NCBI GenBank assembly: GCA_016872795.1
Contig: VGYZ01000017.1
Location: 1-54,498, forward strand
Source: Planctomycetota bacterium
GTDB taxonomy: Bacteria; Planctomycetota; UBA1135; GCA-002686595
Reading direction: 5' to 3'
DNA: 54,498 nt
In this document: in pieces, positions 1 through 7,841 of the stretch
How the letters are laid out: every line of letters starts with the position of its first letter
How positions within the stretch are numbered: position 1 is the first letter of the stretch
The notes under the pieces: generated by a model
Seen by the model: the letters and a program-made list of their open reading frames with translations, nothing else
What the model was told of the DNA's origin: nothing
Database searches by the model: none
Program-made: the position numbers and the translations under genes

Positions 1-1
1 C

Positions 2-124
2 GGGCTCGCGGCGGACGCACCGCTGCGCGCACGCCTCGGCTCGCTCGGCCGCGCGCGCGTCGCCGAGCGCTTCTCCTTCGCCGCAATGGCCGCGCGCTAC
101 GAGACGCTCTACGGCCTGAGCTGA
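2..124 (+). CDS. Glycosyltransferase C-terminus (partial, cut by window start)
   Basis: Only the last 40 codons are present, ending at TGA 122-124. The visible peptide has Arg/Ala-rich helices, then RFSFAAMAARYETLY. That matches the usual C-terminal end of GT-B glycosyltransferases of family 4, where an E-R-F-S/T-W-x-x-x-A-x-x-Y-x-x-x-Y pattern closes the second Rossmann domain. These enzymes move a sugar from a nucleotide sugar to a lipid or glycan acceptor at the inner face of the membrane. Acceptor and donor cannot be read from this fragment. Assignment rests on the tail motif alone. Confidence 0.6.
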   Translation, partial: GLAADAPLRARLGSLGRARVAERFSFAAMAARYETLYGLS

Positions 125-248
125 GCGCAAGACCCCCTCCGCCCGAACCGGCCACCTTAGCGGTGGCGAGCGAGAGCGGAACACCGCGGAACGCGTCTTG
201 GGGTCGGGGAGAGCCGATGTCGGGTTCGCTCTACGGTCCGCGCGAGCC

Positions 249-254
249 TATGAT
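249..254 (+). promoter_or_regulatory. Possible -10 element upstream of the pyruvate dehydrogenase gene
   Basis: TATGAT matches the sigma-70 -10 consensus at five of six positions, in a GC-rich gap between the glycosyltransferase tail and the E1 gene. A poor -35 (TTCGCT, 225-230) lies 18 bp upstream. A transcript from here would start near 262. It would therefore exclude the upstream in-frame GTG at 163 and fit translation from ATG 337 or 418. The weak -35 keeps confidence low. Confidence 0.3.
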
Positions 255-417
255 CCTCGGGGCTTCGAATTTTGCGCCGGATTCCCCGCCAACTTCGGCG
301 GAACGAGTCCCTAGGGATCGCTGCCCCGCCCACCCGATGAGCAAAGAACTTCGCGACCGTCCGGCCCCGCCCGAATCGGGCTCCCGCAATCGCCCCGCGC
401 ATTCGCTCACCTCGCTG

Positions 418-3252
418 ATGAACGCTCCCCAAGACCCCGCCGGAGCACCCGGCGCCGCCTCGCTCTCCCCCACCGAGCTGCGCCTCCTCGGGCGCATCAC
501 CGAGCGCGCCTTCGCGCAGACGCAGGCCATGATCTGGCACGCCAACCACCGCGAGAAGCGGTCTGGCGATCCCAAGGTCGGCGGCCACCCGGCGTCCTGC
601 GCGAGCTCGATCCACATCCTCGGCGCGCTGCACCTCGCGGTGCGCGAACCCGCCGACTATGTGTGCTGCAAGCCGCACGCGAGCCCGGTCGACCACGCGA
701 TGCACAACCTGCTCGCGCTGTTCAAGCACGAGGACGGCACATGGTTCACGGCCGAGGAAAGCGCGCAGGTGATGTACACGCTGCGCGCCTTCAAGACCGT
801 CGAGCACCCCGAGGTGTTCCAGAGCTACCACGCGCGCACGGACCCCGACTCATTCCACTTCCTGCCGTCGGGCTCGGTCGGCATCCCGCCGGTGGTGAGC
901 GTGTACCTCGCGCTCGCCTACCGCTACGCCAAGGACCACGGCTGGAATGTGCCCGAGAACGCGCACTTCTGGTCGCTGATCGGCGACAGCGAGTTCCGCG
1001 AGGGCTCGCTGCTCGAGTGCTTGCCGGATGTGAGCGAGCGCCATCTCGGCAATGTGACCTGGATCATCGACTACAACCGCCAAAACCTCGACGGCACGCG
1101 CATTCCCAACCAGCGCGGCCTCTCGGGCGCCGACTGCGATCGCATCGAGGCTACCGCGATCGCGAACGGCTGGAAGGTCGTGCAGCTGCGCCACGGCGCG
1201 CTGCGCGAGAGCCTCTTCGCGCGCGACGGAGGCGCTGCGTGGAAGCGCTTCCTCGAAAACGGTCTCACCGACTTCGAGTACCAGATGCTACTGCTCGGCC
1301 GCGATGCCGCGAAGATCCGCGCGCGCGCCCAGGAGCTCGAGCCCGCCTGCAAGCCGCTGCTCAGGGAACTCTCCGACACCGATGTGCTCGCCTCCTTCGA
1401 AGGCGTCGGCGGCCACGACCTCGCCCAGCTGGTCGCGACATTCGCCCAGGCGCGCACGCAGCACAAGCAGCCGACGCTCGTGATCGCTCACACGATCAAG
1501 GGCTGGGGCCTCGAGTGCTTCGCCGATCCGTCGAACCACTCGACGCTTCCAGACCAGAAAGAAGTCATCAGGCTGCTCGAGGCCTCGGGCTGCACATCCG
1601 CCGAGCCGTTCCGCCAGTACGCGGCCGACTCCGAGGAAGGTCGCTTCCTCGCCGCGCGCTCGCGCAAGTTCCGCGACAGCATCGAGGCCCACCGTGTGCT
1701 GCGCGAGCGCAATCGCGCCTGGGTGCGCGAGCAGATCGAGAAGGACGGCTCGATCCCCGAGTCCCTGCAGATCGACTTGTCGCTCTTCCCGCTCGCTCAC
1801 ACGCAGTGGATGTGGGGCCAGCTCGCGAGCAAGCTCGTGCGCATCGGCACCGCCGACGAAGGCGGTCCGCAGATGTCGGGCGGCAAGGACCTCACCCAAC
1901 ACGAGCAGCGCTGGAAGACGGCCGCGGACTTCGTGCTCACGCTCTCGCCGGATGTCGGTACGTCGACGAATGTGTCGCCGGTCATGGACCAGCGCATCTA
2001 CGGCCCCGAGGCCAATGTCGACGACTCGGCCGCCAAGGAAGTGCGCCACCCGTCGCTCGTCACCCACGAGGAAGTCTGGACGCGCCACATTCGTTTCGAG
2101 ATCGCCGAAGCCAACTGCATGAGCGCCGCGGCGAGCTTCGGGAAGATGGCCCACTACACGGGCCTGCCGTTCTTCCCGATGATGACCGTGTACGACTTCT
2201 TCATCAAGCGCGCCCTCGACCAGCTGTACTACAACCTGTACTGGGGTGCGGAGTTCGTGATCATGGGCACGCCGAGCGGCGTGACGCTCGCTCCTGAGGG
2301 CGCGCAGCACTCGTGGAAGAGCGACATCCAGATCCCCAACCTGATCACATGGGAGCCGTTGTTCGCGCTCGAGGTCGACTGGATCCTCTCCGACGCGATC
2401 AAGCGTCACATGGAAGATCGCAACGACTCTCGCCGCGGCGTGCTGATCCGCGCGGTGACGCGCGCGATCCCGCAGAAGCTGCTGCTCGACTCCGTGCGCA
2501 CGCACGCGAAGTCCAAGGTGCAGGGCTCGTGGAGCGGCGCGCTCGCCCCGAAGGACGCGGGCTGGGCCGACGCCACCGACGAGTCGCTCGTCGCGACGCT
2601 CCCCGACTCCGACCTGCTCGCACGCGTGCGCGAGGAGTGCCTCGCCGGCGCGTACTACCTGCTCGACTGGCGCGGCTATGCCGGCTACGAACCGGGTGAC
2701 AATGTCGTGCAGCTCTTCGCCATGGGCTCGGTCGCGACCGAGGCCGTCGCAGCGGCGCACAAGCTGCTCGCGCGCGGCATCTTCGCCAATGTGATCGTGA
2801 TCTCGAGCCCCGAGCTGCTGCTCGGCATCCTCGGCGAACACGACGGCTACGCGCACCTGCGCCATGGCCTCGGCATCGATGGGGATCTCCACGCAGTGGC
2901 GCGCGAGATCTCCGACGAGTCCGAGCTCGTCGGTCTCGCGGCGCGCCGCGTCCCGATTGTCGCCATGTGCGACGGCGAGGCGGGCCTCGTCGACAACATC
3001 GGCTCGATCGTCGGCGTGAAGCAAGTCACGCTCGCCGTGCGCAAGTTCTCGAAGTGCGGTCGTCCCGATCAAGTCTTCGAGCTGCACCACCTCGACGCCG
3101 ACTCGGTGGTCGAGGCCTGCGGCAAGGCGCTCTCCGAGACGGCGCTCGAGGATCTGCGCGTGTCACGCGAGTTGCTCGAGCGTCTCGCCGGCCGCGGCGC
3201 CGCAACGAGCGACTGGCGCGAGCTCTGGCCCGACGCTGGCTCCGCACACTAG
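418..3252 (+). CDS. aceE: Homodimeric pyruvate dehydrogenase E1-like enzyme (AceE/transketolase family)
   Basis: 944 residues from ATG 418. In-frame starts also exist at 337 and GTG 163, but the upstream stretch is Pro/Arg-rich and looks non-coding. The family is thiamine-diphosphate dependent and decarboxylates pyruvate to feed acetyl groups to lipoyl-E2. The cofactor motif GDSE (residue 189) runs to N-R-Q-N (220), matching the GDG-x(~30)-N signature. AceE-like blocks follow: GGHPAS near the start, IAHTIKGWG, and a TPSG-x5-EGAQHSW block equivalent to the TSGRTTLNGEGLQHE region of E. coli AceE. The C-terminal domain departs from E. coli AceE and lacks the GxDGFGRSD stretch, so another 2-oxo acid or a transketolase-like role is possible. 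No E2 or E3 gene is adjacent. It is followed 10 bp later by a NUDIX gene on the same strand. Confidence 0.8.
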   Translation: MNAPQDPAGAPGAASLSPTELRLLGRITERAFAQTQAMIWHANHREKRSGDPKVGGHPASCASSIHILGALHLAVREPADYVCCKPHASPVDHAMHNLLALFKHEDGTWFTAEESAQVMYTLRAFKTVEHPEVFQSYHARTDPDSFHFLPSGSVGIPPVVSVYLALAYRYAKDHGWNVPENAHFWSLIGDSEFREGSLLECLPDVSERHLGNVTWIIDYNRQNLDGTRIPNQRGLSGADCDRIEATAIANGWKVVQLRHGALRESLFARDGGAAWKRFLENGLTDFEYQMLLLGRDAAKIRARAQELEPACKPLLRELSDTDVLASFEGVGGHDLAQLVATFAQARTQHKQPTLVIAHTIKGWGLECFADPSNHSTLPDQKEVIRLLEASGCTSAEPFRQYAADSEEGRFLAARSRKFRDSIEAHRVLRERNRAWVREQIEKDGSIPESLQIDLSLFPLAHTQWMWGQLASKLVRIGTADEGGPQMSGGKDLTQHEQRWKTAADFVLTLSPDVGTSTNVSPVMDQRIYGPEANVDDSAAKEVRHPSLVTHEEVWTRHIRFEIAEANCMSAAASFGKMAHYTGLPFFPMMTVYDFFIKRALDQLYYNLYWGAEFVIMGTPSGVTLAPEGAQHSWKSDIQIPNLITWEPLFALEVDWILSDAIKRHMEDRNDSRRGVLIRAVTRAIPQKLLLDSVRTHAKSKVQGSWSGALAPKDAGWADATDESLVATLPDSDLLARVREECLAGAYYLLDWRGYAGYEPGDNVVQLFAMGSVATEAVAAAHKLLARGIFANVIVISSPELLLGILGEHDGYAHLRHGLGIDGDLHAVAREISDESELVGLAARRVPIVAMCDGEAGLVDNIGSIVGVKQVTLAVRKFSKCGRPDQVFELHHLDADSVVEACGKALSETALEDLRVSRELLERLAGRGAATSDWRELWPDAGSAH

Positions 3253-3261
3253 GCTGCGCGC

Positions 3262-3867
3262 GTGACGAACCACGCCTCCGGATCGAGCGCCCCGATCCCG
3301 CCTGATCCGGAGCCGTTCGCGCCCTACGAGTTCGTGCGCTCGCGGCGCATCTACGCGTCACGCTGGGTCGGCCTGCGCGCCGATGATGTGATCTTCCCCG
3401 ACGGCAAGCCCGGCGTGCACCATGTCGTCGAGATCAGCCCCGCCGCCGTCGTCGTCCCCGTGCTCGAGGACGGTCGCATCGCGCTGATCGGCCAGTACCG
3501 CTACCCCATCGGCACCACGCACTGGGAAGTGCCCGCCGGCCGCATCGACGAGCACGAAGATCCGTTGCTGGCGGCCGAGCGCGAGCTGCGCGAGGAAGCG
3601 GGCGCCACGGCGCGCGAGATCGTGCGCTTGCCCGGCTTCTACGCGATCTACGGCATCAGCGACCACTACGCCAATGTGTTCGCCGCGCTCGGCTGCCGCA
3701 TCGACCACGCCACCGAGCACGAGTCGAGCGAGCGCATCTGCGTAAAGGTCTTCACGCTCGACGAAACGCGCGCGCTGCTCAGTTCGGGACAGATCCTCGA
3801 CGCCTTCTCCGCGCTCGCGCTCTACCGCTACTTCGACCTGCTCGAACGGAGCCGCTCCACATGCTGA
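3262..3867 (+). CDS. NUDIX hydrolase (ADP-ribose pyrophosphatase-like)
   Basis: 201 residues starting at GTG 3262, nine bases after the E1 stop. It carries a complete Nudix box at residues 93-115: G-x5-E-x7-REL-x-EE-x-G-A, the Mg2+-binding loop-helix that cleaves nucleoside diphosphates linked to another moiety. The upstream strands (VVVPVLEDGRIALIGQYR) and the preference for a basic/aromatic segment before the box resemble ADP-ribose or ADP-sugar pyrophosphatases. Substrate cannot be fixed from sequence. It overlaps the next gene by 7 bp, suggesting co-translation. Confidence 0.9.
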   Translation: MTNHASGSSAPIPPDPEPFAPYEFVRSRRIYASRWVGLRADDVIFPDGKPGVHHVVEISPAAVVVPVLEDGRIALIGQYRYPIGTTHWEVPAGRIDEHEDPLLAAERELREEAGATAREIVRLPGFYAIYGISDHYANVFAALGCRIDHATEHESSERICVKVFTLDETRALLSSGQILDAFSALALYRYFDLLERSRSTC

Positions 3868-4637
3868 TCCTCTCCGCCCTGCTCGCTCTCGCACCGACCA
3901 CCACCTCCGCGAGCGGCCATCCGTCGGCCATCGTGCAGCAGGCACCTTCGGTGCGGGAGCGCTTCGTGGCCCTGCACGCGGAGGCCGACGCGGAAGGCTG
4001 CAAGACGCTGTGGAAGAAGAACCCGCAGGAGATCCTCTACGCGATCGACGAAGACCTCGAAGCGGCGCTCGCCACTTGGGAGAAGTCGCCGCAGAAGCCC
4101 GACGGAGCGACGATCGCGAGTCTGCATGCACGCGCGCTGTGGGGCGCGCGCCTCGCGAGCGAGGAGCTCGCAGCACCCATTTTCCTCGACTACGCCAGCG
4201 CCTTCGCGAGCCAAGACGACGACCAGAAGAAGCAGTTCCGCGCAGGCCAGAAGGCGCACGGCGAAGCGCGCGCTGCGATCAAGGCCGGCGACTGGGAGAA
4301 GGCCATCGCCAAGGCCCGTGAGTGCATCGGTCACGCCGCGCCGCTCGGTGACTGGTGGGGCCATGCGATGGGACTCTCCGCGCTCGGCACCGCGTGCTCC
4401 GGCGGCGGCAAGCTCGCGGACGCGATTGCTCCGCTCGGCGAAGCGGCACTGATCTACCGCAACCTGCGGCTCCCCGGCGACGAGTATGTGGCCCTGCGCC
4501 GACTCGCCACGGTGCTCGTCGAGACCGGCGCGAAGCCGCGTGCGAAGTCAGTTTTGGAGCGCGCCCTCGAGCTCGGCAGCATGCTCGGCGACGACAAGGG
4601 TGTCGCCGAACTCCAGGCGCTCGCCAAGTCGCTCTGA
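3861..4637 (+). CDS. Secreted helical-repeat (TPR-like) protein
   Basis: 258 residues. A short hydrophobic N-terminus (MLILSALLALAPTTTSAS) looks like a signal peptide, predicting export. The rest is Ala/Glu/Lys-rich and alpha-helical. The half from about residue 130 has paired helices with TPR-type spacing (A-x-x-x-G-D-W-E-K-A-I, G-x-A-x-L-x-x-A-L-E-L-G). The N-terminal half (KTLWKKNPQEILYAIDEDLEAAL) is not recognised. ATG 3861 overlaps the NUDIX stop. The gene ends 6 bp before the convergent serine protease gene. No catalytic motif is visible; a scaffolding or periplasmic interaction role is a guess from the fold. Confidence 0.7.
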   Translation: MLILSALLALAPTTTSASGHPSAIVQQAPSVRERFVALHAEADAEGCKTLWKKNPQEILYAIDEDLEAALATWEKSPQKPDGATIASLHARALWGARLASEELAAPIFLDYASAFASQDDDQKKQFRAGQKAHGEARAAIKAGDWEKAIAKARECIGHAAPLGDWWGHAMGLSALGTACSGGGKLADAIAPLGEAALIYRNLRLPGDEYVALRRLATVLVETGAKPRAKSVLERALELGSMLGDDKGVAELQALAKSL

Positions 4638-4643
4638 TCGCGG

Positions 4644-6098
4644 CTACCGCCCGCGGCGCAGGCGCCGCAGCCAAGGCTCGGGCAGAGCGTCGATCGGGTG
4701 CACGTAGCCGATCTGGCCCGAGCCGTTCTCGACGGTCGAGCTCGGCACGCCCACGAGCAGGCCGCGCGCGTCGATTGCCGCGCCTCCGGAGTTGCCGCGC
4801 GTGATCTCCGCGTCCGTCTTCAACAGCCGGCCAAAATCTGCATTCTCGTAGCCCGACACGATGCCGCGCGTGGCGCTGATCGTGACGCGGCTACCCGTGC
4901 CGCCGGTCGCGGGATAGCCGACGAGCCACAGGGGCTCGCCGATGGCGAGCGCGCGCGCATCGCCGAGGGCCAGCGCGGACAGCTCGTAGCCCGCCGGCAG
5001 CGGCTGCCCGTAGAGCCCGCTCGTCACCTGCACGAGCGCGAGGTCGCGCCCCTCGTCGATCTCCACGACGCGCGCGAGGAAGCTCTCGACTGCCGGCTGA
5101 GCGGGATCGATCAGCAGCGACACCACGAGGTGAACCTCAGGATCATCTCCGACGACATGCGCGTTGGTGAGGATCCAGCCGTCGGAGGACAGAATCGTCC
5201 CGCTGCCGAGCGCGTCTGGAGTGGCGATCTCGACCACCGAACGCAGTGCGCGCTGCAGCGGCGTCTCGTCCGCGCGCGCGATGGCGCTGGGAAACGCGAG
5301 CAACGCCTCCGGCACGCTCTCGTCGAAGCTCACATGGATCGTGAACGGCAGCCGACGCGTCGGACCGACCGCATCCTGCACATCGATGCGCCACTCGCCC
5401 GGCGCGAGCCGCGGATAGCTCTGGCTGTTCACGAGGAGCGACTCGCGACCCCAGTTGTGCTCGGCGAACGCGACGGACTCGTCCATCGAGAGAATCGGAC
5501 CTCCACGGCGCGCGTAGAGGTCGAGGTCGCTCTCGACGTCGGCGAGGTCGATGCGCAGCGCCTGCGCGCCCTCGGGCACGAACACTCGAAACGAGCGAAA
5601 ACCACCGGTGGAATGCTCGAGCGCGCTGCGCTGCGGCACGCCCGGGGCCAGCTCCGCGTCGACGCGCGAGCGAAACACCTCGACCTCGAGCGCGACCCTC
5701 GCGCTCTCGACGCGCCGGTCGCCGACGCGCGGAGCCTCCTCGAAAGGCCAGTGGACACTGACATGCCATGTCGAGCCCGCGACGGGATCCGGGCCGAGCG
5801 CATTGAGCTCAAACTGCGGCGGACCCTCGCTGCTGTCGAACAGGTACAGCGCATCGTCGAGATCGAGCACGCGCTCACCCGGGTTCGCATGCAGGTCGAG
5901 CTCCGCGACATCGCTGTCGAGCCGCACGCGCGCGATCACCGTGTCCGGCGGCAACTCGAGCACAAAGTCTTTGCGCGTATCGCTCGAGAGCTCGAATGTG
6001 CCTTCCCATACCCCGCCGACCGGCAGAGCGAGCGGCGCGGATTTCCGCTCGCAGCCGGCGGCGAGCGGGAGCAAGCACAGGAGAAGCGGGAGTCTCAT
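4644..6098 (-). CDS. Trypsin-like serine protease lipoprotein without PDZ domain
   Basis: 484 residues from ATG 6098, chosen because it gives a lipoprotein signal (LLLCLLPLAAGC) and a 4-bp ATGA overlap with the upstream gene. Residues ~25-280 form two beta-rich modules resembling pre-peptidase C-terminal domains (charged strands with D-x-D-L-x turns, e.g. ESDLDLYARRG). The C-terminal domain has an S1C-type triad: His314 in LTNAHVV, Asp352 in GRDLALV, Ser437 in RGNSGGAA. Unlike DegP/DegQ there is no PDZ domain after the protease. It is expected to act on the periplasmic side, anchored to a membrane. The unusual order, with accessory domains before the protease, suggests substrate presentation or autoinhibition, which is inference. 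Confidence 0.85.
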   Translation of the reverse strand: MRLPLLLCLLPLAAGCERKSAPLALPVGGVWEGTFELSSDTRKDFVLELPPDTVIARVRLDSDVAELDLHANPGERVLDLDDALYLFDSSEGPPQFELNALGPDPVAGSTWHVSVHWPFEEAPRVGDRRVESARVALEVEVFRSRVDAELAPGVPQRSALEHSTGGFRSFRVFVPEGAQALRIDLADVESDLDLYARRGGPILSMDESVAFAEHNWGRESLLVNSQSYPRLAPGEWRIDVQDAVGPTRRLPFTIHVSFDESVPEALLAFPSAIARADETPLQRALRSVVEIATPDALGSGTILSSDGWILTNAHVVGDDPEVHLVVSLLIDPAQPAVESFLARVVEIDEGRDLALVQVTSGLYGQPLPAGYELSALALGDARALAIGEPLWLVGYPATGGTGSRVTISATRGIVSGYENADFGRLLKTDAEITRGNSGGAAIDARGLLVGVPSSTVENGSGQIGYVHPIDALPEPWLRRLRRGR

Positions 6099-7819
6099 CG
6101 CGGAGCCTCGAGCGCGTACAGCGCGAGCCGCGGGCCGGGTCGCGACACCTGCCAGAGCGCGGTCAGCGGAAAGTCCATTTCCGTTGGGAGAAAAGCCTCC
6201 CCGCACAGATGCGACGCGTCGGCGGAAGGGTCCACGACGCTGAGCGGTTCGCGCCCGGAGACGAGCTTGGCGAGCGGACGCGGCTCGCGGCCCGGACGAC
6301 GCTCCGCGAGCAACAGGTGAGTGACCTCGAGCGAGCGGAGCACCTCGCGCGGCGTCGAACCGAGCGCGCGAACGGCAGTGTTCGCGTTCACCGAGTACTC
6401 CCGCGACTGCGGATCGATCCCGAACAGGTCCTCGCACTGGATCGCGTCGATCCCCGGCCCCGTGGGCGGCTCGACCTTGGCCTCGAAGTACGCGCGCCGC
6501 AGCTCCTCGCGTGCGTACAGCGTTCGCAGCTTCGCGAGCCGCTCGAGCGCGCGCTCATCGAGGTCGACCTGCGGTCCGTAGTTGTCGATCGCGACGACCG
6601 CCCCGACGGGAAGCGTGGCGAGAGCGATCTCGGCCTGCGCGCGCGTGTCGACTTGTCGCAGCAGCCAGTCGAAGCGCAGGGCCTGCACGAGAGGCAGCAC
6701 GAGCGCGGCGACGAGCACGGGGCGCCACGCGCGCGCAGGCCACAGGCGTTCGAAGAGCGCGCCGGCGCCGAGGGCGAGCAACATCGCCGCGGGCAGCAGA
6801 TAGCGCGCGTGATCGCTGGGGTTCGCGAGGGCGAGCACCGCGAGCAGCGCACAGCCCAGCACGGCGACGCGCGTCGCGCGCTCGCGCCACAGGAGCGCGA
6901 GCCCTGCGACCCCGAGCAGGAGGAGCACGGGGTCGTATCCCAACAACGCCTTCAGGAGCCGCGGCGCACCCGTCAGCGAGAAATCCGTGCGAATCGCCTG
7001 TCCGCCGATCGAGAGCGTGTTGGCGTGCGCGCCGCCGCCGATCACCTGCTCCCCGCCGGGACGACCGTGCAAGTAGTAGAGGTGCCCGCTCAAGAAGCCC
7101 ACGAGCGCGAACAGCGCCGCGCAGGCGAGCCCGCGAAGCACGCGCGCACGCAGCTCGCTGCCGCGCCACGCGCTCGGGGCGAAGCCCCATGCAAGCGCGG
7201 GCAAGGCCGCGAAGACGAGCCCCGAGGGATGGCACGCGAAGGCCAAGCCGACGGCCGCGCCCGACGCGAGCAGCGAACCCGGCTTACCCTCACGCGCGTG
7301 CACGAGCGCGGCCCACGCGGCCAGCGCGCCGAAGAGGATCGTCGCGGCCCACGGTCGCTCGTGCGTCGAGAGCTGCAGGTTGAGCAGGCAGGTCGCGCTG
7401 AAGTACCCCGCCGCGAGCGCGCCGCGCTCCAGCCCGGCCGCACATGCCGCGCGGTACACGGCCCACGCCGTCAGCGCACCACAGAGCGCCATCCACGCGC
7501 GCGCCGGGATGTGCAGCAGCCCCGGATCGAGTGTCACCGCGCGCTGAAAATCCTGCGTGTTCCCCCACTTGCCCGCGGCTTTCCCGAGCGCGTACTCGGC
7601 GGCGTAGGTCGAGAGCAGCAGGTACGGGACGAAGTAGGGATAGCTCATCTCCGCCGAGATCGGCGGCGCGAGGTCGCGCTCGCTCGCCATCACGAGCGAG
7701 CGCTTGATCATGTGGTGATCGGGCACATAGCGCCGCGGCAGCCCGTGCCCGATCGGCGCGAGCCGCAAGCCGAGCGCGAGCGCCACGAGCGCGAGCGCGA
7801 GCTTGGCTGTCGTCGTCAT
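6095..7819 (-). CDS. Multi-pass membrane glycosyltransferase (GT39/PMT-ArnT-like)
   Basis: 574 residues from ATG 7819. A start further upstream would overlap rho. The N-terminus is one membrane segment, then a loop with P-D-H-H-M near residue 33, the place where GT-C fold enzymes carry the acidic catalytic motif after the first helix. About ten further hydrophobic segments follow up to about residue 400, then a soluble C-terminal domain. The architecture fits dolichyl/polyprenyl-phosphate-sugar dependent transferases that glycosylate lipids or proteins on the outer face of the inner membrane. It is translationally coupled to the downstream protease by an ATGA overlap. Sugar and acceptor are unknown. 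Confidence 0.75.
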   Translation of the reverse strand: MTTTAKLALALVALALGLRLAPIGHGLPRRYVPDHHMIKRSLVMASERDLAPPISAEMSYPYFVPYLLLSTYAAEYALGKAAGKWGNTQDFQRAVTLDPGLLHIPARAWMALCGALTAWAVYRAACAAGLERGALAAGYFSATCLLNLQLSTHERPWAATILFGALAAWAALVHAREGKPGSLLASGAAVGLAFACHPSGLVFAALPALAWGFAPSAWRGSELRARVLRGLACAALFALVGFLSGHLYYLHGRPGGEQVIGGGAHANTLSIGGQAIRTDFSLTGAPRLLKALLGYDPVLLLLGVAGLALLWRERATRVAVLGCALLAVLALANPSDHARYLLPAAMLLALGAGALFERLWPARAWRPVLVAALVLPLVQALRFDWLLRQVDTRAQAEIALATLPVGAVVAIDNYGPQVDLDERALERLAKLRTLYAREELRRAYFEAKVEPPTGPGIDAIQCEDLFGIDPQSREYSVNANTAVRALGSTPREVLRSLEVTHLLLAERRPGREPRPLAKLVSGREPLSVVDPSADASHLCGEAFLPTEMDFPLTALWQVSRPGPRLALYALEAPR

Positions 7820-7841
7820 GCCTGCGCCTCTCGCGCCACGC

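Noticed and set aside
163..417. N-terminal 85-residue extension of the E1 protein from GTG 163
   Set aside because: It is Pro/Arg-rich and non-conserved in appearance, and a candidate -10 element lies inside it at 249-254.
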